In this document: positions 10,145 through 21,846 of the stretch, in pieces
Layout of the letters: every line of letters starts with the position of its first letter
How positions within the stretch are numbered: position 1 is the stretch's first letter
Source of the DNA: Megalobrama amblycephala
Taxonomy: Eukaryota; Chordata; Actinopteri; Cypriniformes; Xenocyprididae
DNA: 64,000 bases
Assembly (NCBI RefSeq): GCF_018812025.1
Contig: NC_063061.1
Coordinates: forward strand, 9,191,589 to 9,255,588
Direction: 5' to 3'
The notes under the pieces: generated by a model
The model's input: only the letters and a program-made list of their open reading frames with translations
Told to the model about the DNA's origin: nothing
The model's database searches: none
Made by a program: the position numbers and the translations under genes

Positions 10145-10301
10145 TTTCCACATAAACAGTAAACAGCACAACTGTTTTAAATATTGATAATAATAAGAAA
10201 CGTTTCTTGAGCAGGAAATCAGCATATTAGAATGATTTGTGAAGGATCATGTGACACTGAAGACTGGAGTAATGATGCTGAAAATTCAACAGTAACAGTT
10301 C

Positions 10302-10390
<89 letters not shown>

Positions 10391-10486
10391 GTAATGTAAT
10401 AATGTTTGCTTTTACTGTATATTTGATCAAATAAATGTAGCCTTGGTGAGCATAAGAAATTCTTTCAAAAACAATAAAAATCTTAG
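10145..10486. mobile_element. Half-copy of the foldback MITE family (see 31,085), split by (TA)n
   Basis: The left part (CAGCATATTAGAATGATTTG, GATCATGTGACACTGAAGAC) and the right part (AAATGTAGCCTTGGTGAGCA) match the right arm of the 31,085-32,022 foldback element. The middle, about 100 bp in that arm, is replaced here by a TA microsatellite. Confidence 0.75.
10303..10384. repeat. (TA)n microsatellite, about 40 units
   Basis: Uninterrupted TA dinucleotides embedded in the MITE half-copy. Apparent Tyr-Ile ORFs are artefacts of the repeat. Confidence 0.95.
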
Positions 10487-10782
10487 CATTTAAAACTGTA
10501 GTATAAAACTGTATATTTAAAACAGTAGTGTACAAATAAATTCTAAAAGACCTATATCAATTCAGTATGCACTCTAAGAAAAGTCCATAAAAATAGGGCC
10601 CAATGTGTTTATATGAATTTAACTTTATATGAATTTAATATAATTTTATATAATTTTCCGTATTAATTTCCACAGGTGTTTTACCAATATTTTGAATTAT
10701 GCATTGCATTTATTGTGTATTAGGAAATGTAAAGGAAATGTCTGTAAAATGTTCTGGAAGAAAATTATCAATACTTTTTTTG

Positions 10783-11350
10783 TAGCCTGGGTGCCAGCCC
10801 GAACCCCGCCCACAACATTTTTTGGCCGGGAAGTTCGGTCTGGACTCGATCCATTGTGGAGTAATTATGCTCGGCTCCCAGAAGGCCGAGCCAATCAAAT
10901 TGCCAGGGCGGGCTTTAATCGATGATGGACAGGCTATCTGCGGTTATGTAACCACCACCCACATCATCAAAGAGCGCTTGGGTTGAATTGGTTTTCACCA
11001 ACGATGACTGCAGCTGGAGAAGTAAGATGTTTAGATTCTGCTATCACATCTGTAATAAAAGAAATCGACAGCGCATTAATTTTAAAAGACGAACAAAGAA
11101 CCGCAATCAAGGCATTTGTCGATGGGAAAGATGTGTTTGCCGTCCTTCCAACGGGATTCGGCAAAAGTTTAAGTACAAGTTCAACATACGTCACTTACTG
11201 CGTTGCTCTGATTGGTTGTAGGTCTATCCAATTGAGTGCAGAGTTGTTTTTTTTACTGGTTCGGTTAAGACACGCCCCATAATTCAAGTGCAATGGAGCA
11301 GTATCAGACTCACATTCTGCCTAGAATATGAGTATGACGAAGTCAGGCTA
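10783..11350 (+). mobile_element. Deletion derivative of a TIR transposon carrying a helicase gene fragment
   Basis: Ends are TAGCCTGGGTGCCAGCC and, reverse-complemented from the right, TAGCCTGACTTCGTCATAC, so only the outer few bases are inverted. Between them lies a GC-rich leader, then the start of a RecQ-like helicase frame that breaks off just after the Walker A motif, then AT-rich sequence. I read it as an internally deleted copy of a larger element that encodes this helicase. That this family is mobile is inferred from the inverted ends. Confidence 0.6.
11004..11171 (+). pseudogene. N-terminal fragment of a RecQ-like DNA helicase
   Basis: From the Met at 11,004 the frame encodes an amphipathic lead-in, then a Q-motif-like LKDEQRTAIKAFVDGKDVF and a Walker A motif LPTGFGKS, the ATP-binding loop of superfamily 2 helicases of the RecQ type. 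Similarity stops immediately after GKSL, where an AAGTAC donor-like site occurs. The remaining ~90% of a helicase (DEAH box, motifs III-VI) is absent. Many fish genomes hold multicopy RecQ-like genes of this kind with transposon-like spread (general knowledge; not checked here). It cannot make an active enzyme. Confidence 0.65.
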
Positions 11351-12073
11351 CTTTTTTTGTTTTTTTCTACAGTCTACAGCAGATTTTACATATGCCATGA
11401 TCGCTGTTAATTAGATTTGTATATCAATGCAAGGTTTTAAAACTTTAATCTAAAATACAGATATAGCGCACCAAAATAATCCACAAGGAACAGTTTGAAT
11501 GGAGATCAGGTGATTCAATCTGAATTAATTGTAGAAAAATGTGGAGAATAAGAAGAAATGTTTAAGTATCATCAATACAGGTCTGTCTTGTAAACACTGT
11601 ATTGTATGTGAAGGACTGCTGTCAAGAGCTCAGCACGGAGGAGCCATACATTATACATGCCATAGCCCACAGCCACACCAGACATGATGAATAACCCACC
11701 AGGGATTACTGCACTAGGCTTATTAGCAGCTGTGCCAAGAGGTCACCGCTTCTGATTTCTTGAATATGTGTTTGATAAGATAACGGGACACTGGATGCAT
11801 TACATAATTATACTCTATTAGTAAATGAAAAGAAATTCATTCTGAAATGTTCATTATGCAAGCCTTGTTATTAGGGGTGCACTATTAAACCAGATGAACC
11901 CATTAGTGTGCTGATCTAACAGGGTTCCTCAGGCTCTTCCAGTAGTCACCCAGCTAAATCAATGCAATCCAGAATGGGAATCATTAAATCATTTTTTGTT
12001 TCATTTAAGTATAAGCTTTTTATTTTTTCTAAAATGCCCTTTCCTAAAATACAGTTACACTAAAAAAAATAGT
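11351..12073. other. No gene or clear repeat recognised
   Basis: AT-rich sequence without long ORFs, splice-bounded coding blocks or terminal inverted repeats that I can see. Confidence 0.5.
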
Positions 12074-12215
12074 AGGCTAAATCGTGTGCATGATTTATTC
12101 ATTCGTTCCTTCGATTTGCTAAATCGTGCACACGATTTATAAATCGAGGGAATGAATTAGTAAACCATGTGCACAATTTACTTTTTCTTCCTTGCATGTC
12201 GTGCACGGGGCTCTG
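12074..12215. repeat. Fragment of the TAAATCGTGCACACGATTTA repeat family
   Basis: Contains the 20-bp palindrome-like word CTAAATCGTGCACACGATTT and the CGAGGGAATGAATTAGTAAA spacer, then TTGCATGTCGTGCACGGGG. All of these recur at 61,860-62,045 and 62,300-62,360 inside the nested element at 61,673. Confidence 0.7.
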
Positions 12216-12584
12216 TATAGCTCAAATCATTTGTGACTGCTGAATTTGGATGAGAAATGTTGTTAAATACACTTTCAGAATTTTCTTCCAGCTGATGAAC
12301 AATTAAAAAGATTGACCAATCAGGATCCACTTTAAATAGCTTGGGGATTTAAAGCGACAGATGACAGAAATGCAGTACACACTTAATGCTGAAAGACACT
12401 AAATATCTTTTAAAATCAGAACAGATTTTAAAACACTAAGCATAATACATTTCAGACTTTGAAAATGGTTACAGAGAAAACCTGGGCACCACACAATACC
12501 AGACATTCAAGTCGTTATGAACACAACAAACTCATGCATTAAAAATGAGCATTGTTGCTGAAACCCATGACAAATGAAAACACT

Positions 12585-13018
12585 AGCCGCTTTTCCACTG
12601 TCGGGCCAGTGCGAGCCAGGGCTAACAGCCTGCAGGGCTGGGCCTGCGGCCACAGACCTTAGGCACCGAGGCCAAAATCAAGTTGCGTTTCCACTGTCGG
12701 TCCGCTAGCTCCGCAGCGCTGATCTAAAAACTGCCCTTAAACACACCTCCCTTGATCAAACGTCATACAACCCAACCCATTTCAGCGTGTAGACCATCAC
12801 CTGACTACGATTAGCTCCGCCTTTCACCTCGACCGCGCCTCAAGCCCCAGCTGGCCCGCTTTGGACCAAGGTTTTCGGTGGGCCGAAAAACCCGTGCCTT
12901 TGGCACCAAGGAAGCACAGAAGAGGCACGATCAAGCCCCGGAAGTGACAGTGGAAACGTAACAGGCCCTGGCACGCACTAGCACGCCCGCCTTTGGCCCG
13001 GCAGTGGAAATGTGGCTA
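12585..13018. mobile_element. GC-rich MITE with (T)AGCCGCTTTTCCACTG termini
   Basis: The left end AGCCGCTTTTCCACTGTCGG pairs with the right end GGCCCGGCAGTGGAAATGTG. The interior has further inverted copies of the 'TTTCCACTGTCGG' word (e.g. 12,688 and inverted at 12,945). No ORF. Confidence 0.75.
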
Positions 13019-13754
13019 ATGTGATCTAAAATAAGCTCAAAATATCAATCATGTTATTCTCTGACTGGATGGAATCATAGTTTGAAGCTAAAAAAATTGT
13101 CAGAGCCATCTGTGTGTGCCCTCTTGACTTCGACGTTTGCTCTAACCGACTGCATTGCCCAATGCCGATTTATTAAGCCCAATCAGCTAAAAATCCGCCA
13201 ATGGGGTCCTTTTAGTGACACAAAAACTGAGCTGACCAATACTCAATGATGGCCTAACTTTGACTGACGGCTGATCATTGTCCTGGTGTCATGACCTGAA
13301 GGGACAGTAGAAAAAGGATAAAATTATTTGGGAAGAATACATTTACATTTCAGCAGGAAGACAAATAGTCGGGAATTTAATCAAATTAAACTAAAATTTA
13401 AATAGAAAGGTCTAACATAGACAACCAGCTATACAGTTGTTTTGTTTTTATCTGCCAATTGGGACGGGTAAATATAACACTAATGATACCGCAATGATTG
13501 ATATCTAGTTTTGTTGCTACCAGTGTTGGGGGTAATGTGTTACAAGTAATGTGAGTTATGTAATCAGATTACATTTTCCAAGTAACTAGTAAAGCATTAC
13601 TTTTAAATTTACAACAATCTGGGTTACTTTTTCAAATGTTTTCCCATTTATTGACTGACAGCTCTTCTGTCCCCATGTTGAGAGAAATCGTGAGTAAGTG
13701 CAGAGGTGTTTTGTGCGCTGTGTGAACATGATGATTATTGTACTTCTAGACTAA

Positions 13755-14789
13755 GGCCCAATCCCAATTCTATTTTATACCCCTTCCCCTTCCCCTTCCT
13801 CTTCCCCTTCCCCCTTCCCCTTGCCCCTTGAAACAGAGTGTCAAGGGGTAGGGCTGAAAATATTCCCCTAAGAAATGGGACACCACTACTAGACCGTTAC
13901 ACGTCATCATAAGTCGTCACTAGCTCCTACGTCATAGATGCACCGATGTTTATCACACACTTCTAAGATGCCATCGATAGCTGTAGTGATCTCTGTTGCT
14001 TGGGCGACAGCTATTTTTACTATTAGTGCACATATCTCACAGTAATCAGGCACAAGCAACATAAACGTTTAACAGATGACTCACTCCCAAAGTTGTTTTG
14101 CTGTGTATTTCGATTTCAAGAAACGCTGCTCGTTTTCTGCACGAAAACGTATGAGCCTGCGTGTTTCCTCAGGAGTCCCTACATACAATACTGATGAATA
14201 AGCACGCAAACTGAATGCACTTTTTGTTTATATCATGTAACGTACACGTATTTATGGACGTAACCACAACAAAACAATACATTAATCAGGCATGCGGCAA
14301 AAAGACAAGTTAGCTGCCACCGGATTTGAATTTATGTTGTCAAATCAACGCAGGTTTCAATAAAATATAAAAAAATATGTTGTGGAACTATCATAAAGTA
14401 AAAAACATCAGCAAACTTTTTTCATAGCGATTTTAACAAATCTTTTTTCGGAGAACATAACCGTATACATGAACACAAGATTAAAGGCAACATAAAACAA
14501 GTGATTATTTATTACTAAAATACTGTTTACCGTAAGAAAATACTTACATTTATGGGTCTCTCTGCTCGCTCGGTCGGCCATGTTGGAAATTTATCATACC
14601 CCTTCGTCTGAAGTGTGGTCCCGAAAAATCTTCGTTTGAAGGGCTACCTGGCCCTTCCCCCTACCCCTTCCCCTCCAACCAAATGAGAATTGGGACACCC
14701 CTACCCCTTCACGTGAACGCGCAAAACAAGGGAAGGGGAAAGGGGAAGGGGAAAGGGGAAGGGGTAAGGGGTAGAATTGGAATTGGGCC
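13755..14789. mobile_element. Harbinger-like MITE with TAA TSD, rich in CCCCTT/AAGGGG
   Basis: The left end GGCCCAATCCCAATTCTA and the inverted right end TAGAATTGGAATTGGGCC are bounded by TAA on both sides. Subterminal tracts of CCCTTCCCC on the left and GGGGAAGGGG on the right make the ends pair over more than 50 bp. The interior has no long ORF. A 3-bp TAA duplication suggests PIF/Harbinger. Confidence 0.8.
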
Positions 14790-14944
14790 TAAATGTGAGC
14801 ATTTAGTGAGCATTTTCACTTGCACAAACACACATTCAGTATTTCTCAAAATGAATAAACTCAGTGTAATTCAAACTCGGAATATTACACAAACCTGCAT
14901 TAATTAAATGTTAAATTACACAAATATACTTTATGTATTTAATC

Positions 14945-15363
14945 TCACTTTATTAAGCAATGTCTTTGCTGCTGAAATTCGATGATGTCACTGAAGAAAT
15001 GCTGCATTCCAGACAAATCGGAATTTGGATTTTCCCCACCTCCTTCTAGGAAATAACATCTGGAAACATCACTCAAATTCGGACATTCGGCATGTGAACT
15101 CGGGGTACATCGAACAACCCTTTCCAAGATGTCGGCAAGTCCAACAAGCATAAACGTAAAAACAAATGTTAACGTTAGACATTGACTTTATGTAATGATA
15201 CCATTTTTATCGTTTTTGCTTTTCGTCTGCTGTTTTCAAAGTGATTTTATGTTATTTTTATTCTGTTTTTGTCATAATCGACACAAAAACACAATATGGT
15301 CTCATCATGTGAACATGACGTGTGATGACTGGAACTCACTGAGGTCTGAAGTGGGACATTTAA
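14945..15363. other. hAT-element interior, unclassified
   Basis: Sequence between two nested insertions. Short ORFs on both strands show no recognisable transposase motif. Confidence 0.4.
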
Positions 15364-15745
15364 AACCGCGGTCACACTAGACTTTGAACGTGCGAAATTT
15401 CTTTGGATTCTGTAACGGTCATGACATGACGTCACTGTCTACAGCATCTTTTTTATAAACATGAATTCAACACATAACTTAAAGTAATACATTCAAAATG
15501 TAAAAATATAGAACCTACTTGACTTTACAGCAAAAATATCATTCTTTTAATTCAGTCAAGAGGTCATGCCGTGATGATTTAATCTTCTACTGGTCGCACG
15601 TCTTCACGTGATGCGAATTCGCAGGTCAGAGTTCACCAAACTTGAACTTTGGAAATTTTTCGCACAAGCTTGCGTTTTCGGTCTGACGCATTCGCATGCG
15701 TTTGAATGGAAGTCAATGGAACGAGAAGTGCAGTGTGACCGCACC
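15364..15745. mobile_element. TTAA-flanked MITE nested in the hAT element
   Basis: The left end AACCGCGGTCACACTAGAC and the right end CAGTGTGACCGCACC (inverted: GGTGCGGTCACACTG) lie between TTAA tetranucleotides at 15,360-15,363 and 15,746-15,749. A second inverted word (TTTCG-C/G-ACG) lies inside. No ORF. Confidence 0.7.
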
Positions 15746-16084
15746 TTAATTTGGTATATTCCTACAGCTGAAAGGTTTGTTTGAGCTGCGCCCTCTACTG
15801 TACAGGAGTGAATCTGCATTTTCTTCAGCACTGAGGCTTATTCATTTCACATTTGGTGTGAAAGGGCCTTTACATTTGCCAAAAATACAACTTTTTTGTT
15901 ATTAAATAACAAACAAGCAAGCCCAGCCCAGATGAGAAAAAGTAACTCAAAATGCATTACTGGTACACTGGTTGCTACTCCAACAAAAACTCTACATGGC
16001 TTTGTGGGATGAAACAGAAGTAGTGAACAGACTTTGGGTGTGCTAACTGAGGCTGAGACTACTGTGACCAAGGAGAAATGTAAC

Positions 16085-16112
16085 AAATCATGATGTGTGT
16101 GTGTGTGTGTAG
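16085..16112. repeat. Short (GT)n microsatellite
   Basis: About nine GT units followed by a degenerate GT stretch. Confidence 0.8.
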
Positions 16113-16269
16113 GTGTGTGAAGGGAGAGCGAACGTACCGCAGCGCTAAACCCCACGCATCTGTCTGTTTCTCCAGTGGGCTGAGTTGTCACCTGTACATG
16201 TCCTGTCATTCCCAGCGAGAAAAACGAAGTGCTCAGGAGAGAAACATCAAACAGCACACTAAAGTCAGG

Positions 16270-17060
16270 GGAGAATCAGACAAGCACTGGTAGTTCTTTA
16301 AGACGAAGAAAGAGACAGGCAGGATTTGAAATGACAACAACTAAAAAACAACCTGGGTGCCGAAGAGGAGGGGAGAGATGATGGAGAAGGGGAATTGGGG
16401 GATGCTGCAAAAGGGAGGGAGGGATGGAGACACAGAGACAGAGAGAGGAGGGTGAGGTGGAAAAGGAAAAGAAAGGGAAAAAAACAGAGAGACAGCCAGA
16501 GCGGCACAGAGACAGACCGAGGTAGAGCATGGGCAGAAGACGGCACTCCATCCGGCAACCATGACAACGGAGGCAAGCGCACGCCAAGCCCCCCGTACCC
16601 TCGCACCACCGATAAGGGGGTTGTGAACCTCTGCGGACAGAGGGGACGACTGCAAAACACGCTGAGACCTGGAATGGTTTAGATATTTCTGCATCGATTA
16701 GTTCTTTTCATGTGTGCTTTCACCTGGTGAGATGTGTGGTTGAATTCAGCTCTCTCCTGCCACTCATCAGGGTGGGCTGAATCCGGATCAAAGCGAACAG
16801 CTGGGAAGCACACGCAGGAGCCTTTTCCACTGTGACCCATCAATGGAGTCCCTGAGGTGGGCTTAATGCCGCTCAATGGTTCTCCTCCGGAGCAAACGCG
16901 CTGCCAGCAGGCTTGAAGACAGAATATTCTTGAAATTCGCCTGTGAGAGAGAAGAGACGAAACATGTAAGCCAGATGATGCTGGGTGAGTGCGCATTCCT
17001 AATTTTCCATGAGGAAAATATTGAATCCTTTGGAAAAGTATTAGAATTTTTAACATGTTG
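16270..17060 (+). other. Non-repetitive, purine-rich, GC-richer block of unknown role
   Basis: A purine tract (16,360-16,500) is followed by GC-rich sequence up to 16,920, then a consensus-like donor ACAT|GTAAGCC near 16,966. It lacks TIRs and does not match the other repeats here. It lies 18.6 kb upstream of the trpc5 start codon on the same strand, so a non-coding leader exon or enhancer is possible, but nothing in the sequence proves it. The overlapping ORFs have low-complexity composition and are probably chance. Confidence 0.25.
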
Positions 17061-17634
17061 CTGAAGGTGCAGTAGGATCAGTGGAGAGAAAAAAACAGCA
17101 ATATATATATCTAATGTATTCGATATACTATCTGTGACTCTGAACAGGGTTTTCACAGCAGGAAGATGCGAGAATGTAGAAAGCGTTATCATAACGGATG
17201 AGAATGAACAGTTTATATACCAATGAGTAGCTATTTAAGAAAATAGATTTTTAGAAAGGTTTTCTACACTGCTAGTTAAGACTATTATGTCCTGAGAGCT
17301 CAGAATATGGTTAGGAAATATTTTATGAAAAAAAAGGGGGGAAAAACCCACTGTGTTGTCGAAGCACACAAACACATTTAAGCATGGCAGCTGTCTGTGA
17401 CGGTCAACAGGTTATTAAGACTTTAATGAATCTCCAACAGCGATGTTTGAAGGCTTGTCCTCAGGAAACTGTACGTGTCCCCATGACTCGCTACTGATAT
17501 AATTAACAGGGTACTGAATTTAACCACAATAATCTGCAAATTGAATTTAGGGTTTAGTTTTGGATTAATTAACAAGGACACTGTAAAATAATTTGATTTA
17601 TACAATTTTTTTTTTTTTTTAATAGAAAATCTAC

Positions 17635-18121
17635 ACAGTAAAATAAATTTAGAATACTCAAAACATGTGAGGAAACATATTACCTCAAAACATTTAAGTG
17701 AACTAACAATTATTTTTTTTTTAAGTTAGTCGAACTTAAAATTTTTGTGACAAGTGGGGCAGAGCCGAAAGCCATGGAAGCGGAGCAAGACCAGTGTAGT
17801 GCACGGGCGTCTCTCATTAACAATCACGTCACCGGCATCCTGTAAATCCCAGCATAACACAACATTAAACGCTAACTTATGTCTCCCTTTGTTAATCTTG
17901 TGCAAAAACACACAAAATAACACTTAATTTCAACATTTATTTATGCAGTCTGAAGCAAAGAATGCTAGGAATTACAAATCTGCTGCAACTCAACTCAATC
18001 ATATTAAGTTCAGCTTACTACAATGAAGTTTTGAGTTCACGCAACTTTTTCTATTAAGTACAATGAACTTTCGTTATTATTTGAGTGAAACAAACTCATT
18101 TCATTTAATTAATTTCACTGT
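17635..18121. mobile_element. MITE, first copy of a family shared with 33,083-34,138
   Basis: Termini ACAGTAAAATAAATTTAG and, inverted, ACAGTGAAATTAATTAAATG are imperfectly complementary. The interior block CACTTAATTTCAACATTTAT, then 'CAAAGAATGCTAGGAATTAC', closely matches CACTTAAGTTCAACATTTAC and 'CAAAGCATGCTGGGAACTAG' at about 33,860-33,920. Confidence 0.6.
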
Positions 18122-18288
18122 TCGGCTTTTTCCTTCATTCTTTGTTCAGCCCTGTTATATTGTAACATTTCCGCATTAAAATAGACATGGATCAACCAAA
18201 AGTAAGTTTTTCTTAAGTGCGTGATCAGTATTTTATTGCATTTCACTTATACTGATATGTCAAGTTCTATTATTTAACATTTTTTTTA

Positions 18289-18293
<5 letters not shown>

Positions 18294-18337
<44 letters not shown>
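18294..18337. repeat. (TA)n microsatellite
   Basis: About 22 TA units within a mariner-type MITE copy. Confidence 0.95.
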
Positions 18338-18339
<2 letters not shown>

Positions 18340-18534
18340 TATTCAGACACTTTGACCTGACCATGTTTTCTTAAGTGTTATCTGACATAATTAAGATTAT
18401 TTTTTTCTGACACAGTTTAGCTCTGAGATCTTGTCATATTTTATTCTTTTATTACCATTTTTTTTAAACTATAGTGAATAAACTGATAAATGAATATTAA
18501 TTAATGAAATGTTCAAGGTGTCTGAATAAATTTT

Positions 18535-18537
<3 letters not shown>
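18338..18537. mobile_element. Partial mariner-type MITE (family of 20,714-21,079)
   Basis: ATTCAGACACTTTGACCTGA, TTTTCTGACACAGTTTAG and GTCTGAATAAATTTTGGTTT match the intact copy at 20,714-21,079 in opposite orientation. Both ends are replaced by TA microsatellites. Confidence 0.7.

Positions 18538-18598
<61 letters not shown>
18538..18598. repeat. (TA)n microsatellite, about 30 units
   Basis: Uninterrupted TA run that has replaced the terminal part of the mariner-type MITE. Confidence 0.95.
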
Positions 18599-18600
<2 letters not shown>

Positions 18601-18612
18601 ATGTTTTGTAAT

Positions 18613-19011
18613 CACTGTAAAAAAAATCCCTGTAAAATTTACAGTAAAAAATGGCTGATTGCCAGAACTTTTCCGTAAAAAATATGGTAGCAACGTAAAA
18701 AAAAAAAAAAAAAAAAAAATCTGTTAAATATACGGTAAAAAAACAGATTTTATTAACTGATATAACGATTACTGATATATACAGTATATATATTTTTTTC
18801 ACTGTTAATTATACAGTGATGTTATTTTTCACTTCCAAAAACTGTAAATTTAACGGTATTTTACCATAAAATGACAATAAACGTACCGTTAGATCTGTTA
18901 CAGTTATTCACCATATATAGTACGGAAACTTTCTGTAAACCAATTAACGTTTTTTCACCGTAGCATTTTTACAATATTTTACCGTTAAAATCACAGTCAT
19001 TTTTTACAGTG
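18613..19011. mobile_element. MITE with CACTGTAAAAAA termini
   Basis: The left end CACTGTAAAAAAAATCCCTG is the inverse of the right end CATTTTTTACAGTG. The interior repeats TTTACAGTAAAAAA, TTTACCGT and TACGGTAAAAA words in both orientations and includes poly(A). Confidence 0.7.
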
Positions 19012-20430
19012 TGGTTACATTTTTGTTATTCAGAAGTATTATTTATTTTTGAAAGCAACATTTTTTAATGAAATGATAAAAAAAACACATAAAACAACAA
19101 CAACAAATATTTTTAATCACAAAGCAATGTTTCCTGACAATGTCCCAGTAAGGCCAATATGGAAAACATCAAAACATCATCTATGAGCACACTAGAAGAG
19201 GAAGCCCTTAAAACACTTTGGGAGACAGAGAGGCAGTCACTGAGGTAGTGGATGGTCTGCACGTGTAATTTAAAGTGTCAGGCATGAAAATAGTTCAGTA
19301 TTATGTAGGTTACAGGCACGTTGCACTGACGGTCACAGGTGTGCTTTGATATACAGTACTTGACTTCTGATGTCTGTTTTCATGCTCAAATTAACTTATC
19401 TGTAAATAACATTCAGGGTTGCTTTCGCAATTCTCTTATTATATAACATCATGAGGGTTAGCATCTTTAGAGCTCATTTCTGAACACAGACTCTTCCTTT
19501 TCACCTGCTTTTTACCAAGAGTTAATAGCATTGTTTTTGTTGTGTTTTCCATATGAAAGGTTTCCATGAATATCTCATTAACGTGAAACTGTAACACAGC
19601 AACAGGGTGCGACACAAACGCTCAATTATCGCTCAAAGTGTGCTTGATAATTGGATCATTACTGTTAATACTGCATGCAGTATTCCATTTGGGTGTTCCA
19701 TTCATACAAAACAGTTGCATATAGTGTTATTTTAGTATCATTGATGATCATTTTTAAGTATTTTGTTTTTATTCATTTTCATTTTAGTTTTGTGTTTTTC
19801 ATTTTGGTAGTACTATGGTAGTACTGTATGCCATTCTGAATACATTCCTCTTGTTTTTGTGTTGTCACATTAGTGAAAGAAGCTCTGTAATTTTATGGTA
19901 CAGTGATGATAATGGTACTGATGACAAATAATGGTACTTTGATGCATCCTGGGATCATATAGTGTCAGCTGAGGGGTATATAGGCCCCAAAAATGATCAT
20001 ATTGTATCCCAGATAAAATATTCCAACCAATATTCCAATCTGACATCACCTGCTGTCAGCTGCATCCTGATGTCAGTACATCCTAAACCAATTGAATTAG
20101 GGCCGGTCTGGCTAATGACCCTGTTCCGTGGTGAGAAGCGTGTACAGAACTCTTGTCTCTATGAGTCATTTTAACAAAGTGGCGTTCAGGTTTTACATAG
20201 ACAAGCCCTCTCGTCCACCATCACTGATGCTCTGTGAAAGCAGCAATTGTGACGCAGGTCAGCTCTATAGGGTTAATGGCGATCAGTACAGCGAAGTGAG
20301 GGATTTCTGTGCTGTGGAATTGCTAACTGGCTCCCCTATGCTGCCTGTTCCTAATTAGCATCTCGAACTGACTATCTGTGCAGTGTGTGGGCTTTAGTCT
20401 GAAGTAAAGGCCCAGGTATACTTCATTTTC
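19012..20430. other. No gene recognised; one repeat scrap
   Basis: AT-rich DNA. The stretch near 19,725 (AGTGTTATTTTAGTATCATT) matches, inverted, the right end of the A-rich repeat at 60,480-60,512. No exon-like blocks seen. Confidence 0.5.
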
Positions 20431-20469
20431 AGTGCTCTGCTCTGTTCTGCATACAGTTGTGCATGCAAG

Positions 20470-20650
20470 ACCTATCCCAAATGGCACCCTAAATACTCGC
20501 AGTCTTCCTTTGAATCCGTACTTTTGTGACACTGAGTGCTTTGACTGTCAGGTAGAAGTCTGCTGCAGAGCTCGCCTCAGTGCAGGCTCGGCAAAAGTCT
20601 GCATCGAGGGCCGTAAAGTGGGCACTCGTGACAAATGGGACACCCTGTGG
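20470..20650. mobile_element. Short inverted-end repeat (putative MITE)
   Basis: The left part CTATCCCAAATGGCACCCTA and the right part ACAAATGGGACACCCTGTGG are partly complementary in inverted order, with CACTCG/GTGACA words around them. Small and diverged. Confidence 0.4.
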
Positions 20651-20713
20651 TCTTGTGGACTTCACAGTGTTGTGCACATGTCGGCTATTGTAAGTCTACA
20701 ATATCTCCAAGTA

Positions 20714-21079
20714 CAGTCAAACCAAAATTTATTCAGATACCTTGAACATTTCGTTCATTAATACAGTTTATTCACTATAGTTTAAAAAAATGGTAATAAA
20801 ATATGACAAGATCTCAGAGTTAAACTGTGTCAGAAAAAAAGTATCTTAATTATGTCGAGACATAACACTGACATGGTCAGGTCAAAGTGTCTGAATAATT
20901 TTTGGTTGATCAGTTTTACTGGTAGTCCACTGTATGAAGAATTTTTGGGTATAATATGTCACAGTTTACTTTATTTTGCTATCCTCACTTACATAAATGA
21001 ACTATAGTGTCCTGCACCCACTAGTAAAAATATATTAAAAAAATGATATCTAGTGTCTGAATAATTTTTGGTTTGATTG
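20714..21079. mobile_element. Mariner/Tc1-type MITE with TA TSD
   Basis: The left end CAGTCAAACCAAAATTTATT and the right end AATAATTTTTGGTTTGATTG are inverted copies bordered by TA. The interior has no ORF. A second, partial copy lies at 18,338-18,537. Confidence 0.8.
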
Positions 21080-21816
21080 TATATGATCCTACGATGCTAT
21101 GATGCATTCTAAGCAGCGCTCCAGTTACTTCAACAGTACACTGAACTGAGAACAGTATCTTTTACTGAACAGCATAATGTATAACAAATACATTGCAACT
21201 TTGTGAACAGACTTTTGAAAAACCTGCTTGGTCTGATGATCTTGGCCCAGATCTGCAGCCCTCCCTCATACTTTCAATCAGTTTTGCTTCACTGCTGAAA
21301 TAGCCATGGTTTGGAAACTATTAACTGTGCAGCCTTAATTTAAAGGTTGTGATACGGTAGAATCTAACTCATGTAGGCCTATTTCCATGGTCCTATCTAG
21401 CCAAAAAATGGTATCCAGTACACGATGTTCTGATTTCTGTCATGGTTTCTCACACTGTTATATAAAAATAGAACATTTGTTATCTCACCTATTGATTGTC
21501 ATATATTTTTTTAAAACTATATCAATTACATACAACAAATATATATTTATCTGGCCTCACAGAACTGACAAATATTTACATTAATACATTACAAATTACA
21601 TTAGAGCAATTGGCTTGATTGCATCTAATCTTTATTTTGCACCACATTACAAAAGGGCTGTTTACACTTAGTTATACTTGGATATCTGATTATTAAAAAG
21701 CCAAGTATAAATGTGATGCGAGATGCATTCGAGACAGATTGAAATTCATGTGGTCATGTGCATATACATTCAACCAAAACATATAAAGAGAGAATATAAA
21801 AGTTAAATCAAGGTGT

Positions 21817-21846
21817 TTGTTGTTGTTGTTGTTGTTGTTGTTGTTG
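21817..21846. repeat. (TTG)n microsatellite
   Basis: Ten tandem TTG triplets. Confidence 0.9.

Larger units (their letters stand above)
13521..15970. mobile_element. hAT element with perfect 8-bp TSD, enlarged by nested insertions
   Basis: GTTGCTAC is duplicated exactly at 13,513-13,520 and 15,971-15,978. The left end is CAGTGTTGGGGGTAATGTGT. The right end, reverse-complemented, is CAGTGTACCAGTAATGCATT, the CAGTG terminus typical of hAT elements. A Harbinger-like element (13,755) and a TTAA element (15,364) have inserted inside it. No intact transposase remains. Confidence 0.85.

Noticed and set aside
14683..14907. Lys/Gly-rich small ORF (GKGKGKGEG)
   Set aside because: Translation of the AAGGGG subterminal repeat of the Harbinger-like element.
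16276..16694. Three overlapping minus-strand ORFs of 95-120 residues
   Set aside because: They come from a purine-rich tract read antisense (Ser/Leu/Pro/Phe-rich). There is no domain, splice structure or start context.
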